From positions 5,642,001 to 5,706,000 of the forward strand of contig NZ_BAABKV010000001.1 in NCBI RefSeq assembly GCF_039544005.1: a stretch of DNA of 64,000 nt, written 5' to 3'. The notes under the pieces are model-generated. The model worked only from the letters and a program-made list of their open reading frames with translations, ran no database searches and was not told the origin of the DNA. The DNA comes from Kitasatospora paranensis. Its GTDB lineage: Bacteria > Actinomycetota > Actinomycetes > Streptomycetales > Streptomycetaceae. Shown piece by piece: positions 20,938 through 41,138 of this stretch. A program made the translations under genes and the position numbers. How positions within the stretch are numbered: position 1 is the first letter of the stretch; each line of letters opens with the position of its first letter.

Positions 20938-20972
20938 CCCGGCCGGCCCCTTCCCCCGAGGGGCCGGCCGGG
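20938..20972 (+). terminator. Hairpin terminator after mmsA
   Basis: A 14-bp perfect stem (20938-20951 with 20959-20972, 7-nt loop) is followed by TCGTTT, 32 bp beyond the stop codon. It separates mmsA from the rrn leader. Confidence 0.85.
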
Positions 20973-21539
20973 TCGTTTGCATCCGCCCGGCGTTGGGCGT
21001 AGTGTTCACTGGTCGCTCGGCTGGGAGCACCGGACACGCATCTGCGCGGACGGTCCCGGAGCGGCCAATCCCTTGAAACACCACTTCCCGGTTCCGTGGC
21101 TGGGTCGCGTTTTGTCGCGTCCCTGTGCGAATTCGGCGTGGGCGTTTATATGGATTGCGGTCGGATTCGCCTTTCGGGGCGGGGATCGGCTAAGGTTTGA
21201 AACGTCGGAAGGGGCCGCGAGGCGCCGGAAGGCAAGTGGTTCGAAAGCAAGTCGGGAAAGAGCACGAGCTCGGATCTGATAAGCTGGGAACACGAAAGAG
21301 CGAAACGCCCGGAGGGTCCGCTGAAAGGCGGTCCGAAGGAAGTGTCCGTTCCTTGAGAACTCAACAGCGTGCCAAAAGTCAACGCCAGATATGTTGACAT
21401 CCCCGGCCCCGGATTTTCTGGGGTTGGAGATTCCTTTTGAAGTAACAAACACAGCGAGGACGCAGTGCGCGGGGTTCACCTCATTCCGGTGACCGCCGTG
21501 CCGCTCAACGCGGGTGTGAACCCGATTACGGGTAATCAT
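20973..21539 (+). promoter_or_regulatory. rRNA operon promoters and leader
   Basis: A 567-bp non-coding region upstream of 16S. Likely -10 elements are TAAGGT (21191-21196) and GATAAGCT (about 21278), so at least two tandem promoters are probable, as in Streptomyces rrn operons. The leader segment CTTGAGAACTCAACAGCG (about 21352) and the following GTGCCAAAAGTCAACGCC belong to the conserved antitermination/processing region known from streptomycete rrn leaders. An echo, TTTGAGAACTGCACAGTG, stands before the 23S gene. Individual promoter positions are by eye. Confidence 0.7.
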
Positions 21540-26441
<4,902 letters not shown>

Positions 26442-26527
26442 GTTGCTCGCGTCCACTGTGTTGTTCTGAAACAACGACCCCGACCCCGATTCTTTTTCGG
26501 GTGTGTCGGCGGCGACAGTTTCATAGA

Positions 26528-26646
26528 GTTTCGGTGGTCATAGCACGAGGGAAACGCCCGGTCACATTCCGAACCCGGAAGCTAAGCCTCGTAGCGCCGA
26601 TGGTACTGCAGGGGGACCCTGTGGGAGAGTAGGACGCCGCCGAACA
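26528..26646 (+). rRNA. 5S ribosomal RNA
   Basis: About 119 nt beginning GTTTCGGTGGTCATAGCACG, with the CCGAACCCGGAAGCTAAGCC landmark and a 3' end complementary to the 5' end (CGCCGCCGAAC). It is separated from 23S by an 86-nt spacer. Confidence 0.95.
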
Positions 26647-26655
26647 ATCATTCTG

Positions 26656-26688
26656 AAAGCCCCTCCAGGCCACGCCTGGAGGGGCTTT
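26656..26688 (+). terminator. rrn operon terminator
   Basis: A 15-bp perfect stem AAAGCCCCTCCAGGC (26656-26670) pairs with 26674-26688 around a CAC loop, ending CTTTCT. It lies 10 nt beyond the 5S gene. Confidence 0.9.
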
Positions 26689-26759
26689 CTGCATTCCCGG
26701 GCCCGTTCACAGGGCGATCGGCAGAGGCGGACGGCCCGGTCAGGCGTTACTCTTCGCCA

Positions 26760-27614
26760 ATGCAGAACCTGACCCTTACGTGGCAGACGGCCGGCACCGC
26801 CTCCGTGGTGCTGCTGGCGTCCGCGTACGCGGTCGGTCGCGGCGGCCGTCGGCCCGGTGTCTCGGCGGTGATGCGGGAGGCGGGTGCGCTGCTGGGGCTG
26901 TTCGCGCTCTGGCAGCTGGTGGGACACCTCTCCGTGATGAGCACGGACCACGCACTGGACCGCGCGACCTGGATCCATCGGACGGAGCGGACGCTCGGAC
27001 TGCCGGACGAGGTCGCCTGGCAGCGCGCCGTGCTGCCGCACCACTGGCTGATGACGGCGAGCAACTACTACTACGCCACGATGCACTTCGGCGTGATGCT
27101 CGTGCTGCTGCTCTGGGTCTTCGTCCGGCACCGGCCCTACTACGCCTGGCTGCGGACCACCGTGGTGCTGACGACGGCGGCCTGCCTGGTCGTCCAGTTC
27201 CTGCCGGTGGCGCCGCCCCGGATGCTCCCCGAGGCCGGCTTCGTGGACGTGGCCGTGCAGTACGGCCAGTCGGTGTACGGCGGGGCGGTCGGCGGGGTGG
27301 TTCCGGACCAGCTCTCGGCGATGCCGTCCGTCCACGTGGCCTGGTGCGTCATCGTCGCGGTGGCGGTGATCCGGGTGTGGGACTCGCCGTGGCGGTGGCT
27401 GGTGCTGCTGCATCCGCTGGTCACGGTCTTCGTGGTGGTGGTCACCGCCAACCACTTCTGGGCGGACGGCGTGGTCGCGGTCGGGCTGCTGCTGGTCGCC
27501 TACCTGGTGCAGTACGCGTGGAACGGCTGGGCCCCCACCCCGCTGCCCGGACGGCGGAACGCCCCCGTGGCCGCCGCTGCGGCCGAACGGGAGCGTTCCT
27601 CCGCGAGGCGCTGA
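26760..27614 (+). CDS. PAP2-superfamily membrane protein (phosphatase or lipid phosphotransferase)
   Basis: 284 residues with about six transmembrane helices. The PAP2 active-site signatures are seen late in the protein: AMPSVHVAWCVIV (SxxH motif) and TANHFWADGVVAVG (HxxxD motif). The first basic KxxxxxxRP motif is poorly conserved, with APPRMLP in its place. This is the pattern of the actinobacterial Aur1/Ipt1-like inositolphosphotransferase subgroup. It would act on lipid phosphates at the membrane. The ATG at 26760 has no ribosome site, and TACTCT lies about 10 bp upstream, so the mRNA may be leaderless. Specific lipid substrate unknown. Confidence 0.8.
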   Translation: MQNLTLTWQTAGTASVVLLASAYAVGRGGRRPGVSAVMREAGALLGLFALWQLVGHLSVMSTDHALDRATWIHRTERTLGLPDEVAWQRAVLPHHWLMTASNYYYATMHFGVMLVLLLWVFVRHRPYYAWLRTTVVLTTAACLVVQFLPVAPPRMLPEAGFVDVAVQYGQSVYGGAVGGVVPDQLSAMPSVHVAWCVIVAVAVIRVWDSPWRWLVLLHPLVTVFVVVVTANHFWADGVVAVGLLLVAYLVQYAWNGWAPTPLPGRRNAPVAAAAAERERSSARR

Positions 27615-27737
27615 CTGCTGCCGGTCGCGGCCCGGCGGAGAGGGGCTCGAAGCGGAACGTGGCGGGAACGGGTGTCCGGACAGGCCGATGGGCCGGGCCC
27701 CGTGGGGGAGAGGTCCGGCCCACCCGTTCTCGGAGGG

Positions 27738-28301
27738 TTACTTCAGCGGCAGCGAGAGCCGTCCGACGGTGCCGTTGGTGAGGGACAGGGTGGCCGCGTA
27801 CCAGGCCGCCAGCCCGGCGACGGCGGCGACCCAGCCGGCGACCTTGGCGAGGCCGTCGCTGCTGCCGAAGGTGGCGATGGCGCTGAGCACCAGGGAGACC
27901 GTGAGCAGGCCGTAGACGGCCCGGCCCAGCAGGCCGCCGCCGCCCCAGCTCGCCGCGGTCAGGGTGAGCGCCAGCAGCGCCCACAGCAGCAGGAACAGGC
28001 CTGCGGCGTTCTTGCCCGCGCCGCCGGCAGCCGACCAGGTCGCCCAGAAGGCACCGAGGCTGGTGAAGGCGGTGCCGGCGAAGCGGTCGCCGCCGCGGAG
28101 CTGCCAGAGGCCGGCGATGAACAGGGCGAGCCCGCCGAGCAGGTGGGCGAGCGAGGCGGCGTCCTTGACGCCGGCACCGCTGAGGATGCCGGTGGAGAGC
28201 AGGCCGTACGCCAGAAGGGTCAGTCCGAGGGCCAGGTATCCGAGAGGACCCGCGTCGGCTCCTGCGGGTCGGGCGTTCGCCCCGGTAGCTTCGTTGCTCA
28301 C
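27738..28301 (-). CDS. Acetate/succinate transporter-family (GPR1/FUN34/SatP) membrane protein
   Basis: 187 residues with six hydrophobic helices. PLGYLALGLTLLAYGLLSTG replaces the family N-terminal NPAPLGL-type motif; FIAGLWQLRGGDRFAGTAFT and SLGAFWATW fit the AceTr family core. It is an inner-membrane channel-like transporter for acetate or related monocarboxylates. The start is GTG with AAAGGAG six bases upstream. It is convergent with the PAP2 gene. The degenerate N-terminal motif leaves substrate uncertain. Confidence 0.78.
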   Translation of the reverse strand: MSNEATGANARPAGADAGPLGYLALGLTLLAYGLLSTGILSGAGVKDAASLAHLLGGLALFIAGLWQLRGGDRFAGTAFTSLGAFWATWSAAGGAGKNAAGLFLLLWALLALTLTAASWGGGGLLGRAVYGLLTVSLVLSAIATFGSSDGLAKVAGWVAAVAGLAAWYAATLSLTNGTVGRLSLPLK

Positions 28302-28675
28302 CGGAGGCTCCTTTCACTGGGTGCCGGGATGACGGCGGTGAAGGTCCGTGGGGGCCGCTCCGGGCATGGTGGTGCCGCGGCGCGGTGAAGGTGCACACAG
28401 GTGCGGTGGAGTGGTTGCGCGAAGCCGGGCCGTGGGCGCACGGGCGGTGCGTGCGGGCGGCGTGCCGGCAGGTGAGGAACCAGCGGTGGGCCGCTGGTCG
28501 AGTGCCCCTCCGGGGGATCCCCGGTGAAGTCTGTGTACCCGGCCAGAACGCCTTGTACCCTTGTGAATCTCACAATTTGTACAGTCGTCAGCTGTCGGGT
28601 GGCGATGACTGACCACACGCTGAACGGGAGTGAACGTTCAGGGGTGCATTCCTGACGTGCGGTCAGAAGGTGCGG
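28302..28675. promoter_or_regulatory. 374-bp non-coding region with a symmetric AT-rich motif
   Basis: No convincing gene on either strand. It contains TTGTGA-ATC-TCACAA (28561-28575), a perfect 6-bp inverted repeat, flanked by TTGTAC at 28553 and 28577. This nested arrangement looks like an operator upstream of the acetate-transporter gene. The remainder is GC-rich, with CCCCTCCGGGGGATCCCCGG near 28505 able to fold. Confidence 0.4.
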
Positions 28676-31236
28676 TCAGGAGGTGCGCTGCTGCGGCACC
28701 CTCAGGGTCAGGATCGCCATGTCGTCGGACGGCGGCTCGGGGGCGAACCGCTCGACGGCGCGCTGGACGCGGGCGGCGACCGCTCCGGCGGTCAGCCCGG
28801 TGCAGCCGGTGAGGACGTCGGCGAGTCCGTCGTCGCCCAGCATCCTGCTGCCCTCGCGCCGTTCGGTCACGCCGTCGGTGACACAGAGCAGTACCTCGCC
28901 GGGGGCGAGCACCAACTCCTCGGCGACCAGGTCCAGTTCGTCCATGACGCCGAGCAGCGGTTGTGGCGAAGCGGCCTGGTCGACCTGGCCGTCCGTCCGC
29001 AGCCGCAGCGGCAGCGGGTGGCCGGCGCAGACCATGGAGAGCACCGTGGAGCCGTCCGGCCTGGGCGTCAACTCGCCGTACAGCAGGGTGAGGAAGCGGC
29101 TGCGGGCGCCCTCGTCGAGGATGGCGGCGTTGAGCCGGGTCAGCACCTGCGGGGCGTCCAGGCCTTCGCGGGCGAGGAGCCGCAGGGAGTGGCGGGCCAG
29201 GCCGGTGACGGAGGCGGCCTCGGGGCCGGTGCCGCAGACGTCGCCGATGGCGAAGCCGTAGGTGCCCTCGCGGATCGGGAAGAGGTCGTAGAAGTCGCCG
29301 CCGACCTCGTTGCCCTCGCCCGCCGCCTGGTAGAAGACCTCCACCTCGACGCCCGGGATCTTGGGCAACTCGGGAGGCAGCAGGGCACGTTGGAAGGCCT
29401 GGCTGGTCGCGGTGCGCTCCGAGTAGAGCCGCGAGTTGTCGAGTGCGAGGGCGGCCCGGCGCGACAGGTCCTCGGCGAGTTCGAGGATCTCCTGGCGGAA
29501 TCTGACCCCGGTGGCGACGCCGAGCACGAGCAGGCCGATCACCCGGTTGCGGGCGGCCAGCGGCAGCACCACGGTCTCGCCCAGCACCCCGTGGAGCGCG
29601 GGGCCGTCGGTGAGTCCCTGGGCGTGGGCGGTGTCGGTGGGGGCGCGCCAGAAGCGCACCCCCGGCGCGCGGGCGGCGTCCGGCGCCGGCAGCTTGTCGA
29701 GCAGGTCGCGCAGCGGGTCGATGCGGTCCTCGTCCTCGTGCAGGACGAAGGCGAGACCGGCGCCGCCGCCCTGTTCGCCGGTGGTGTAGACGGCACACCA
29801 GGAGGCCAGGGTGGGGACGGCCATCTGGGCCATCAGGGCGAGGGTCTGCTCGTGCTCCAGGGTGCCGGCCAGCAGGTCGGAGGCCTCGACGAGGAAGGAG
29901 AGCGAGCCGCGGCGCAGCTGCTCCAGCTCGGTGAGCCGGGCGCTCTCCAGGGCGAGGGCGATCCGGTCGGCGGCGAACTGGAGGCGCAGCGCGTCCTCGT
30001 TGTCGTAGCGGCCGGGGGCGGCCGCGGCCACCCCGAGGAGCCGGTCAGCCTGCCTTCGACCTTGAGCGGAACGGTGATCAGCGAGCGCAGCGAGCTGCCG
30101 TCCAGCAGGGGCACGGTGGCCGGGCGCAGGGCGAGGTCCTCGTGGACGGCGGGCAGCCGGGCGGAGTCGTAGCGGCCGGCGCCGGCGTCGATCGGCAGCC
30201 GGGCGTAGCGGCGGCCGGCGGCGCTCAGGCCGGTGGCGGCGCGGACTTCGAACTCGGTCTCGTCGTCGGTGGTGAGCAGCAGGTAGGCGGCGTCGGCGTC
30301 GAGCAGGTCGCGGGCCCGGTCGACGATCCGCTGGAGCAGCCCGTCGAGGTCGCCGACGTCGCCGTTGGTGACCGGGCCGATGAGCAGGTCGAGCGGTTCG
30401 GCGGTGGTCGGGGTCTCGCCGCCGGGGCCGGGGGTGCGCAGTACGGCGCGGTCGGCCTCGCGGACGAGCAGGCAGAGGGTGGACGGGGTGCCCTCGGCGT
30501 TGCGCAGCCGGACCTGGACGCCGTAGACCTCTGCGGTGGGGCCGTCCGCGGTGCGGATGCCGAAGCTGCCCTCCCAGCGGGCCAGCCGGAGCGTCTCGGC
30601 GAGGCCGAGGCCGATGCCGGCGGACTGCGGCCAGGCGGCGAGGTCGGCCCAGGGGCGGCCGAGCACCCGGTCGGCGGGGTGGCCGAGGAGGGCCTCGGCG
30701 TCGGTGTTCCAGCCCCGGACGAGGCCGTCGTCGTCGAGTTCGACGACGGCGACCCGTACCGGGCCGTCGGTGCCCGGGAGTTCGGTGCCGGGCAGGCTCG
30801 GGACGGCGTAGCGGGTGCCGAGGACGTGCTCGGGCAGGGCGAGGCGGAACCAGACGGTCTTGCGGCCGGCGGCGTACTCCACGCCCCAACAGGAGGACAG
30901 GGCGGAGCACATGAGCAGGCCGCGGCCGCCCTCGCCGTCCGGGTCGGCGTACCGGTCGGAGGCGGTGGGGACGTTGGCGAAGGCCGGCAGGCCGCGTTCG
31001 GGGTGGCGGTCGGTGACCTCGATCCGGACGGTCTCCTCCTCGCGGATGCAGCCGACCTCGGCGGCGGTCCCGGCGTGCACCACGGCGTTGGTGACGAGTT
31101 CGCTCACCAGGACGACGGCGTCGTCCACGACCTCGGGCAGCCCCCAGCCGAGCAGGGCGTCGCGGACGAAGGCGCGCGCTGAGGCGGCCGACCGGTCGAC
31201 CGGTTCGAAGGTGGCGGCTGCGCGCGCGGTGACCAC
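28676..31236 (-). CDS. osaC: OsaC-like multidomain regulator (RsbW-like kinase, PAS, GAF, PP2C), one apparent frameshift
   Basis: About 853 residues if one base is restored near 30031-30040. Domains in order: an anti-sigma-type HATPase (about residues 10-130, with VSELVTNAVVHA and GEGGRGLLMCS), a PAS domain (GWNTDAEALLGHPADRVLGR), two GAF domains, and a C-terminal SpoIIE/PP2C phosphatase (GGDFYDLFPIREGTYGFAIG, DVCGTGPEAA, then LCVTDGVTERRE and SDDMAILTLRV). The metal-binding Asp residues of PP2C are intact. This combination and its place divergent to the hybrid kinase match S. coelicolor OsaC, known to act on sigma-B after osmotic stress. GTG at 31236 has AGGAG upstream. Confidence 0.86.
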
Positions 31237-31573
31237 GTGCCACGTCTCCTCTGCGTTGGTCCGGCTCTCGGTGGGCCTTACCGGCTGTACCGGGCCCGGT
31301 GCAGCGTTCCACCCTACTTTCCACTGGGTACCCCGCGGGCCCGGGGAGTCCAAACAGATCCCAGGGGGTGATTCTGCCCACCGGATTCGGTGCGGGTGCC
31401 GTGAACCCTGCGCAAGCGGACGGACACCGGGCGGGTGTGCTGACAGACTGGGGGTCCGCAGCACCCGGCCGGCGCAGTACGGTCGAGGCGGCGCCGGTGG
31501 CCGACGCGGCCGCCGAGCCGCTCCCGAGCGGTACTGAACCGGTACCGGACAGCCACGATGTGGGAGGGTCCCG
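31237..31573. promoter_or_regulatory. 337-bp divergent control region between osaC and osaA
   Basis: Non-coding. GGGTAC at 31326-31331 resembles the -10 of streptomycete sigma-B-type promoters, but no -35 sits at the usual spacing, so this is only suggestive. GGGAGGG stands seven bases before the osaA TTG start. No RNA or gene recognised. Confidence 0.4.
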
Positions 31574-36270
<4,697 letters not shown>

Positions 36271-36532
36271 CCGCCACGGTGCCTGCCGGCCCGCACTGGC
36301 GGCGCCGACCGGGAACCGGATAGGGTGCCGCAATCGTTGCGATCGGTGACCGGCCGGTGACACGGTGTCCGGCCTTCCCGGGCGGCCGCCCCCGCGCCGC
36401 GACGGCGACGGCGGGCCCGGTCGCCGGGATCGATGTGGCGGGCAAGGGGGTACGGCTAGCATGACCGGGGCAGTAGTGGGTGGCACGCGCGTGCCGACCC
36501 TTGGCAGGCAACCGGTAGGAGGGCGGGTCCTG

Positions 36533-37165
36533 GTGCAGAAGGCGAAGATCCTCCTGGTCGACGACCGGCCGGAGAACCTGCTCGCGCTGGAGGCGATCCT
36601 CTCCGCGCTCGACCAGACGCTGGTGCGCGCCTCCTCCGGCGAGGAGGCGCTCAAGGCGCTGCTCACCGACGACTTCGCGGTGATCCTGCTGGACGTCCAG
36701 ATGCCCGGCATGGACGGCTTCGAGACGGCCGCCCACATCAAGCGCCGCGAGCGCACCCGGGACATCCCGATCATCTTCCTCACCGCGATCAACCACGGCC
36801 CGCACCACACCTTCCGCGGCTATGCGGCCGGCGCGGTGGACTACATCTCCAAGCCGTTCGACCCGTGGGTGCTGCGCGCCAAGGTGTCGGTCTTCGTCGA
36901 CCTCTACATGAAGAACTGCCAGCTCAAGGAGCAGGCGGCGCTGCTGCGGCTGCAGCTGGAGGCCGACGGGCAGCCCGCCCTCGGCAGCGCGCTGATCGGC
37001 GAGCTGTCGGCCCGGCTGGCGGCGGTGGAGGAGCAGGCCGAGGCGCTGACCAAGCAGCTCGACGGCAGCCCGGAGGCGGCCGCCGCGGCCTCCGCGGCCC
37101 ATCTGGAGCGCAAGCTCGCCGGCCTGCGCCGGGCCCTCGAAGCGCTGCGGCCCGGTTCCGGCTGA
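36533..37165 (+). CDS. osaB: OsaB response regulator without DNA-binding domain
   Basis: 210 residues from the GTG at 36533, which has GGAGGG nine bases upstream and begins VQKAKILLVDDRPENL, directly at the receiver domain. The ATG at 36461 in the same frame would add 24 residues with no ribosome site. The receiver (about 1-125) has acidic DD near residue 9, phospho-Asp about 54 (LLDVQMPGMDG), and Lys in ISKPFDPWVL. The rest is a Gln/Glu/Ala-rich coiled coil (LSARLAAVEEQAEALTKQLD), not a helix-turn-helix, so it should act by protein contact. It lies 262 bp after osaA and is presumably its partner. Confidence 0.88.
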   Translation: MQKAKILLVDDRPENLLALEAILSALDQTLVRASSGEEALKALLTDDFAVILLDVQMPGMDGFETAAHIKRRERTRDIPIIFLTAINHGPHHTFRGYAAGAVDYISKPFDPWVLRAKVSVFVDLYMKNCQLKEQAALLRLQLEADGQPALGSALIGELSARLAAVEEQAEALTKQLDGSPEAAAAASAAHLERKLAGLRRALEALRPGSG

Positions 37166-37300
37166 CCACCGCGCTGAGCACGCGTCACCTGCACCCGGTC
37201 GGGTGACGCCGGGCCGGATGACAGCGTGTCGGCGACACGCCCCCGCCGCGCCGCTCGGTCACATGTGCAGCGGTGCCGGGCGCCGGTAGGCTGCTGAGCC

Positions 37301-39962
37301 ATGGCCACACGTACGCCCGGCAGCGCGGCGCGCAACTCGAAGCCCGGGCCGGCCAAGAAGGCGCCGGCCAAGAAGGCCGCCGCGCCCGCCGCCCCGCGCA
37401 AGGTCACCGTGGCGAAGCGGGTCCCCGCCAGGAAGACCGCCGCCCCGCCGCCGCCCCCGCCACGGCCGATACTCTTCCGGGCCGTCAGGGCGGTCTGGCT
37501 CGGTGTCGCGCACTCCATCGGCGCGGTGTTCCGCGGCTTCGGCACCGGGGCGAAGAACCTCGACCCGGCGCACCGCAAGGACGGCGTCGGCCTGCTGCTG
37601 CTGGCACTGGCCCTGGTCACCGCGGCCGGCACCTGGTTCAGCCCGCAGGGCTGGCTGGGCGAGGTCGCGACCAACGTGGTGGCCGGACTGTTCGGCCGGC
37701 TCGACGTGCTCGTCCCGCTCCTCCTCGGCGCGGTGGCCTTCCGGCTGATGCGCCACCCCGAGCTGCCGGAGGCCAACGGCCGGATCGTGATCGGCCTCTC
37801 CGCGCTGGTGGTCGGTGTCCTCGGGCTGGTCCACATCGGCTGCGGAGCGCCCGTCATGTCCAGCGGGGCGAGCCGGATACGGGCGGCCGGCGGCATCGTC
37901 GGCTGGGCCGCCTCCACTCCGATGATGGCCGCCGCCGGGCCGCCGCTCGCGGTGCCGCTGCTGCTCCTGCTCGCCTTCTTCGGCCTGCTGGTGGTCACCG
38001 CCACCCCGGTCAACCGGATCCCCGAGCGGCTGCGCCAGGTGGGCGTGCGCCTCGGTGTGGTCGAACCGGCTCCGGCCGGCGCGGCCGGCGACCTGCCGCC
38101 CGGCGTGTCCCGGGAGCTGTCCACCGAGCCGCCGGAGGACGCCGACCCGGACGCCCTGCCGTTCACCATCGAGGGCGGCTCCGAGGAGGAGCCCGCCCAG
38201 GGCCGTCGGCGCCGCCGCCGGCCGAAGGCCGACGCGCCCGAGCCCGCCCAGGCCGGGCCCGACATGTTCGCCAAGGACCCGTACCAGACCCGGGACCTTG
38301 CCGCCGGGGTCGCCGCCGACCTGGACGGCGCGCTGCTGTACGGCGTTCCGGGCTCCCCCGCGGTCGCCAGCATGCTGCACCAGGTGCCGGACCACACGGC
38401 GCCGCCGGAGGACCACGCGGTGCCCGCGGCGCGCTCGAGGGCGCGCCGGAGGGCCACGGCCCGGCGCCGGTGCGGATGGAGCAGCTCCGGCTCGCCGGGG
38501 ACGTCACCTACGCGCTGCCGCCGCTGGAGCTCCTGGAGCACGGCGCGCCCGCGAAGGCCCGCTCCAAGCTCAACGACGAGGTGGTCGCCCAGCTCACCGG
38601 CGTGTTCACCGAGTTCAAGGTGGACGCCCGGGTCACCGGTTTCACCCGGGGCCCGACGGTCACCCGGTACGAGGTCGAGCTCGGCCCCGCCGTGAAGGTC
38701 GAGCGGATCACCGCACTGGCCAAGAACATCGCGTACGCCGTGGCCAGCCCGGACGTGCGGATCATCTCGCCGATCCCGGGCAAGTCCGCGGTCGGCGTGG
38801 AGATCCCCAACCGGGACCGCGAGATGGTCACCCTCGGCGACCTGCTGCGGTCGCGCACCGCCGTCGAGGACGACCACCCGATGGTCGTCGGGATGGGCAA
38901 GGACGTCGAGGGCCACACCGTGATGGCCAACCTCGCGAAGATGCCGCACGTCCTGGTGGCCGGTGCGACCGGCGCGGGCAAGTCGTCGTGCATCAACTGC
39001 CTCATCACCTCCGTCCTCGTCCGGTCCACCCCGGACGAGGTGCGGATGGTGCTGGTGGACCCCAAGCGCGTCGAGCTGACCGCCTACGAGGGCATTCCGC
39101 ACCTGATCACGCCGATCATCACCAACCCGAAGAAGGCCGCGGAGGCCCTCCAGTGGGTGGTGCGCGAGATGGACATGCGCTACGACGACCTGGCGGCGTT
39201 CGGCTTCCGGCACGTGGACGACTTCAACGCGGCGGTGCGGGCCGGGACGGCCAAGCCGCCGCTGGGCAGCGAGCGCGAGCTGACCCCTACCCGTACCTGC
39301 TGGTGATCGTCGACGAGCTCGCCGATCTGATGATGGTCGCGCCCCGGGACGTCGAGGACTCGGTCGTCCGGATCACCCAGTTGGCCCGCGCGGCCGGCAT
39401 CCACCTGGTGCTGGCCACCCAGCGGCCCTCGGTGGACGTGGTGACCGGCCTGATCAAGGCGAACGTGCCGTCCCGGCTGGCGTTCGCCACCTCGGCGATG
39501 GCCGACTCCCGGGTCATCCTGGACCAGCCCGGCGCGGAGAAGCTGATCGGCAAGGGCGACGCGCTGTTCCTGCCGATGGGCGCCTCCAAGCCCGTCCGGA
39601 TGCAGGGGGCGTTCGTCACCGAGGCGGAGATCGCCCGGGTCGTCCAGCACTGCAAGGACCAGATGTCCGCGGTATACCGGGACGACGTCACGGTCGGCGG
39701 CGGGCCGAAGAAGGAGATCGACGAGGAGATCGGCGACGACCTGGACCTGCTGATCCAGGCGGCCGAGCTGGTCGTCTCCACCCAGTTCGGCTCCACGTCG
39801 ATGCTGCAGCGCAAGCTGCGGGTCGGCTTCGCCAAGGCGGGCCGCCTGATGGACCTGATGGAGTCGCGCGGCATCGTCGGCCCCAGCGAGGGGTCCAAGG
39901 CGCGGGACGTCCTGGTGAAGCCCGACGAACTGGACGGTGTGCTCCTGACACTCCGTGGGTAG
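37301..39962 (+). CDS. ftsK: DNA translocase FtsK, two apparent frameshifts
   Basis: About 887 residues when one C is added near 38423-38425 and one at 39284-39287. A basic Lys/Ala/Pro N-terminus is followed by four transmembrane helices (residues about 85-240), an acidic/basic linker, and the RecA-like motor: Walker A GATGAGKSSC, Walker B LLVIVDELADLM, then LATQRPSVDVVTGLIKANVP. A C-terminal gamma domain includes STSMLQRKLRVGFAKAGRLM, the winged helix that reads polar DNA motifs. It pumps chromosomes through division septa; in Streptomyces this clears DNA during sporulation septation. Start ATG at 37301 has no strong ribosome site. Confidence 0.9.
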
Positions 39963-40118
39963 CCGCCTCTCACCCGTTCGGTGGAATGTGATAGGTAAGG
40001 GAACCGCGTCGAGGACCCGACGCGTCCCCTTCGGAGCGGGGACGAACTGCGCCTCCGGCCTGCACTGACATGCCGTCAGTCGGGCTCGGGCGGCCGCCCA
40101 CGTTCGGGCCTATTCCGC

Positions 40119-40149
40119 TTGAGAAACGTTCCGCCCCCGCCCCTAGACT
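40119..40149 (+). promoter_or_regulatory. Possible sigma-70-type promoter
   Basis: TTGAGA (40119-40124) and TAGACT (40144-40149) with a 19-bp spacer lie about 40 bp before the RodZ-like gene. Spacer is one or two bases longer than ideal. Confidence 0.4.
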
Positions 40150-40189
40150 GTTTTCTCAGCAGGTGGCCAACGCTCGAAAGGCGCGTCCA

Positions 40190-41065
40190 GTGACCATCGG
40201 CAAGTCCCCCGACCGTGGCAACCGCCGGCCCTCCGCCCGCACGTCCCGGAACGCCCCGGGGCAGCCCGAGCAGACGGCCGAGCCGTTGACCACCGACCTC
40301 CCCAGCATCGGTCGTATCCTCACCGTCGCCCGGATCGACGCCGGGTTGACCGTCGATCAGGTCAGCTCGTCCACCCGTGTCCGGGTGCCGATCGTGCACG
40401 ACATCGAGCAGGACGACTTCTCCCGCTGCGGGGGCGACTTCTACGCCCGCGGCCACATCCGGGCGCTGGCCCGCGCCGTCGGCGTGGACGGCGACGAGCT
40501 GGTCGCCCGGTACGACGCCGCGCACGGCGGCGCCCCGGCCGGCCGCCGCCCCGCCCAGCTGCTCGACACCGCACCGATCAAGGTCAAGGACCACCGCCGG
40601 CCGAACTGGACGACGCCCATGGTCGTCGCCATCGTCGCCGTGGTGGCCCTGATCGGCTTCAACCTGGTCAGCGGCAACTCCGCGGCCCCGGCCCCCGGCA
40701 CCGCCGGCGAGCCGCTCGCCTCCGCCCGCCCGTCCGGCGCGAGCCCGTCCGCCCAGCTGCCGGCCCCCACCCAGAGCCTGGCGCCGATCGCCGCGGCCCC
40801 CGCGGACAAGGTCACCGTCAAGCTGGTCGCGGAGAAGGCCGCCAGCTGGGTCTCCGCCAAGGACGGCAAGGGCAAGACGATCTTCGCCAACAACCTCGAG
40901 AACGGCCAGGACCAGACCTTCACCGACGCCAAGCAGATCACTCTGGTGCTCGGCAACGCCGGCGCCGTGCACGTGTACGTCAACGGGAAGGACCTCGGTC
41001 CGGCGGGTGCGGACGGCCAGGTGGTGCACGTCACGTACACCCCGGGAGACCCGCAGGCAGGCTGA
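40190..41065 (+). CDS. RodZ-like helix-turn-helix membrane protein (DUF4115-type)
   Basis: 291 residues from GTG at 40190 (AAAGG upstream). An N-terminal xre-like HTH_25 domain (SIGRILTVARIDAGLTVDQV, then YARGHIRALARAVG) is followed by one transmembrane helix (PMVVAIVAVVALIGFNLVSG), a Pro/Ala/Ser linker, and a beta-rich DUF4115 domain (TVKLVAEKAASWVSA, then GAVHVYVNGKDLGP). This is the RodZ layout: cytoplasmic HTH and external domain, in cell-shape and wall assembly complexes. In actinobacteria without MreB at all sites its role is less clear. It lies between ftsK and rimO, as in other streptomycetes. Confidence 0.84.
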   Translation: MTIGKSPDRGNRRPSARTSRNAPGQPEQTAEPLTTDLPSIGRILTVARIDAGLTVDQVSSSTRVRVPIVHDIEQDDFSRCGGDFYARGHIRALARAVGVDGDELVARYDAAHGGAPAGRRPAQLLDTAPIKVKDHRRPNWTTPMVVAIVAVVALIGFNLVSGNSAAPAPGTAGEPLASARPSGASPSAQLPAPTQSLAPIAAAPADKVTVKLVAEKAASWVSAKDGKGKTIFANNLENGQDQTFTDAKQITLVLGNAGAVHVYVNGKDLGPAGADGQVVHVTYTPGDPQAG

Positions 41066-41138
41066 GTCGGGGCCTTCGATCGGCACACACGGCCTCCGGG
41101 GCGAACGGCACCGGGGGCCGCGCGTTAATCTTGGCGTC

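Noticed and set aside
28561..28575. TTGTGAATCTCACAA considered as a CRP site
   Set aside because: CRP needs six bases between TGTGA and TCACA; here there are three.
28385..28612. 75-codon plus-strand frame in the gap before osaC
   Set aside because: No ribosome site, no recognisable family, composition like non-coding DNA, and it runs across the symmetric motif.
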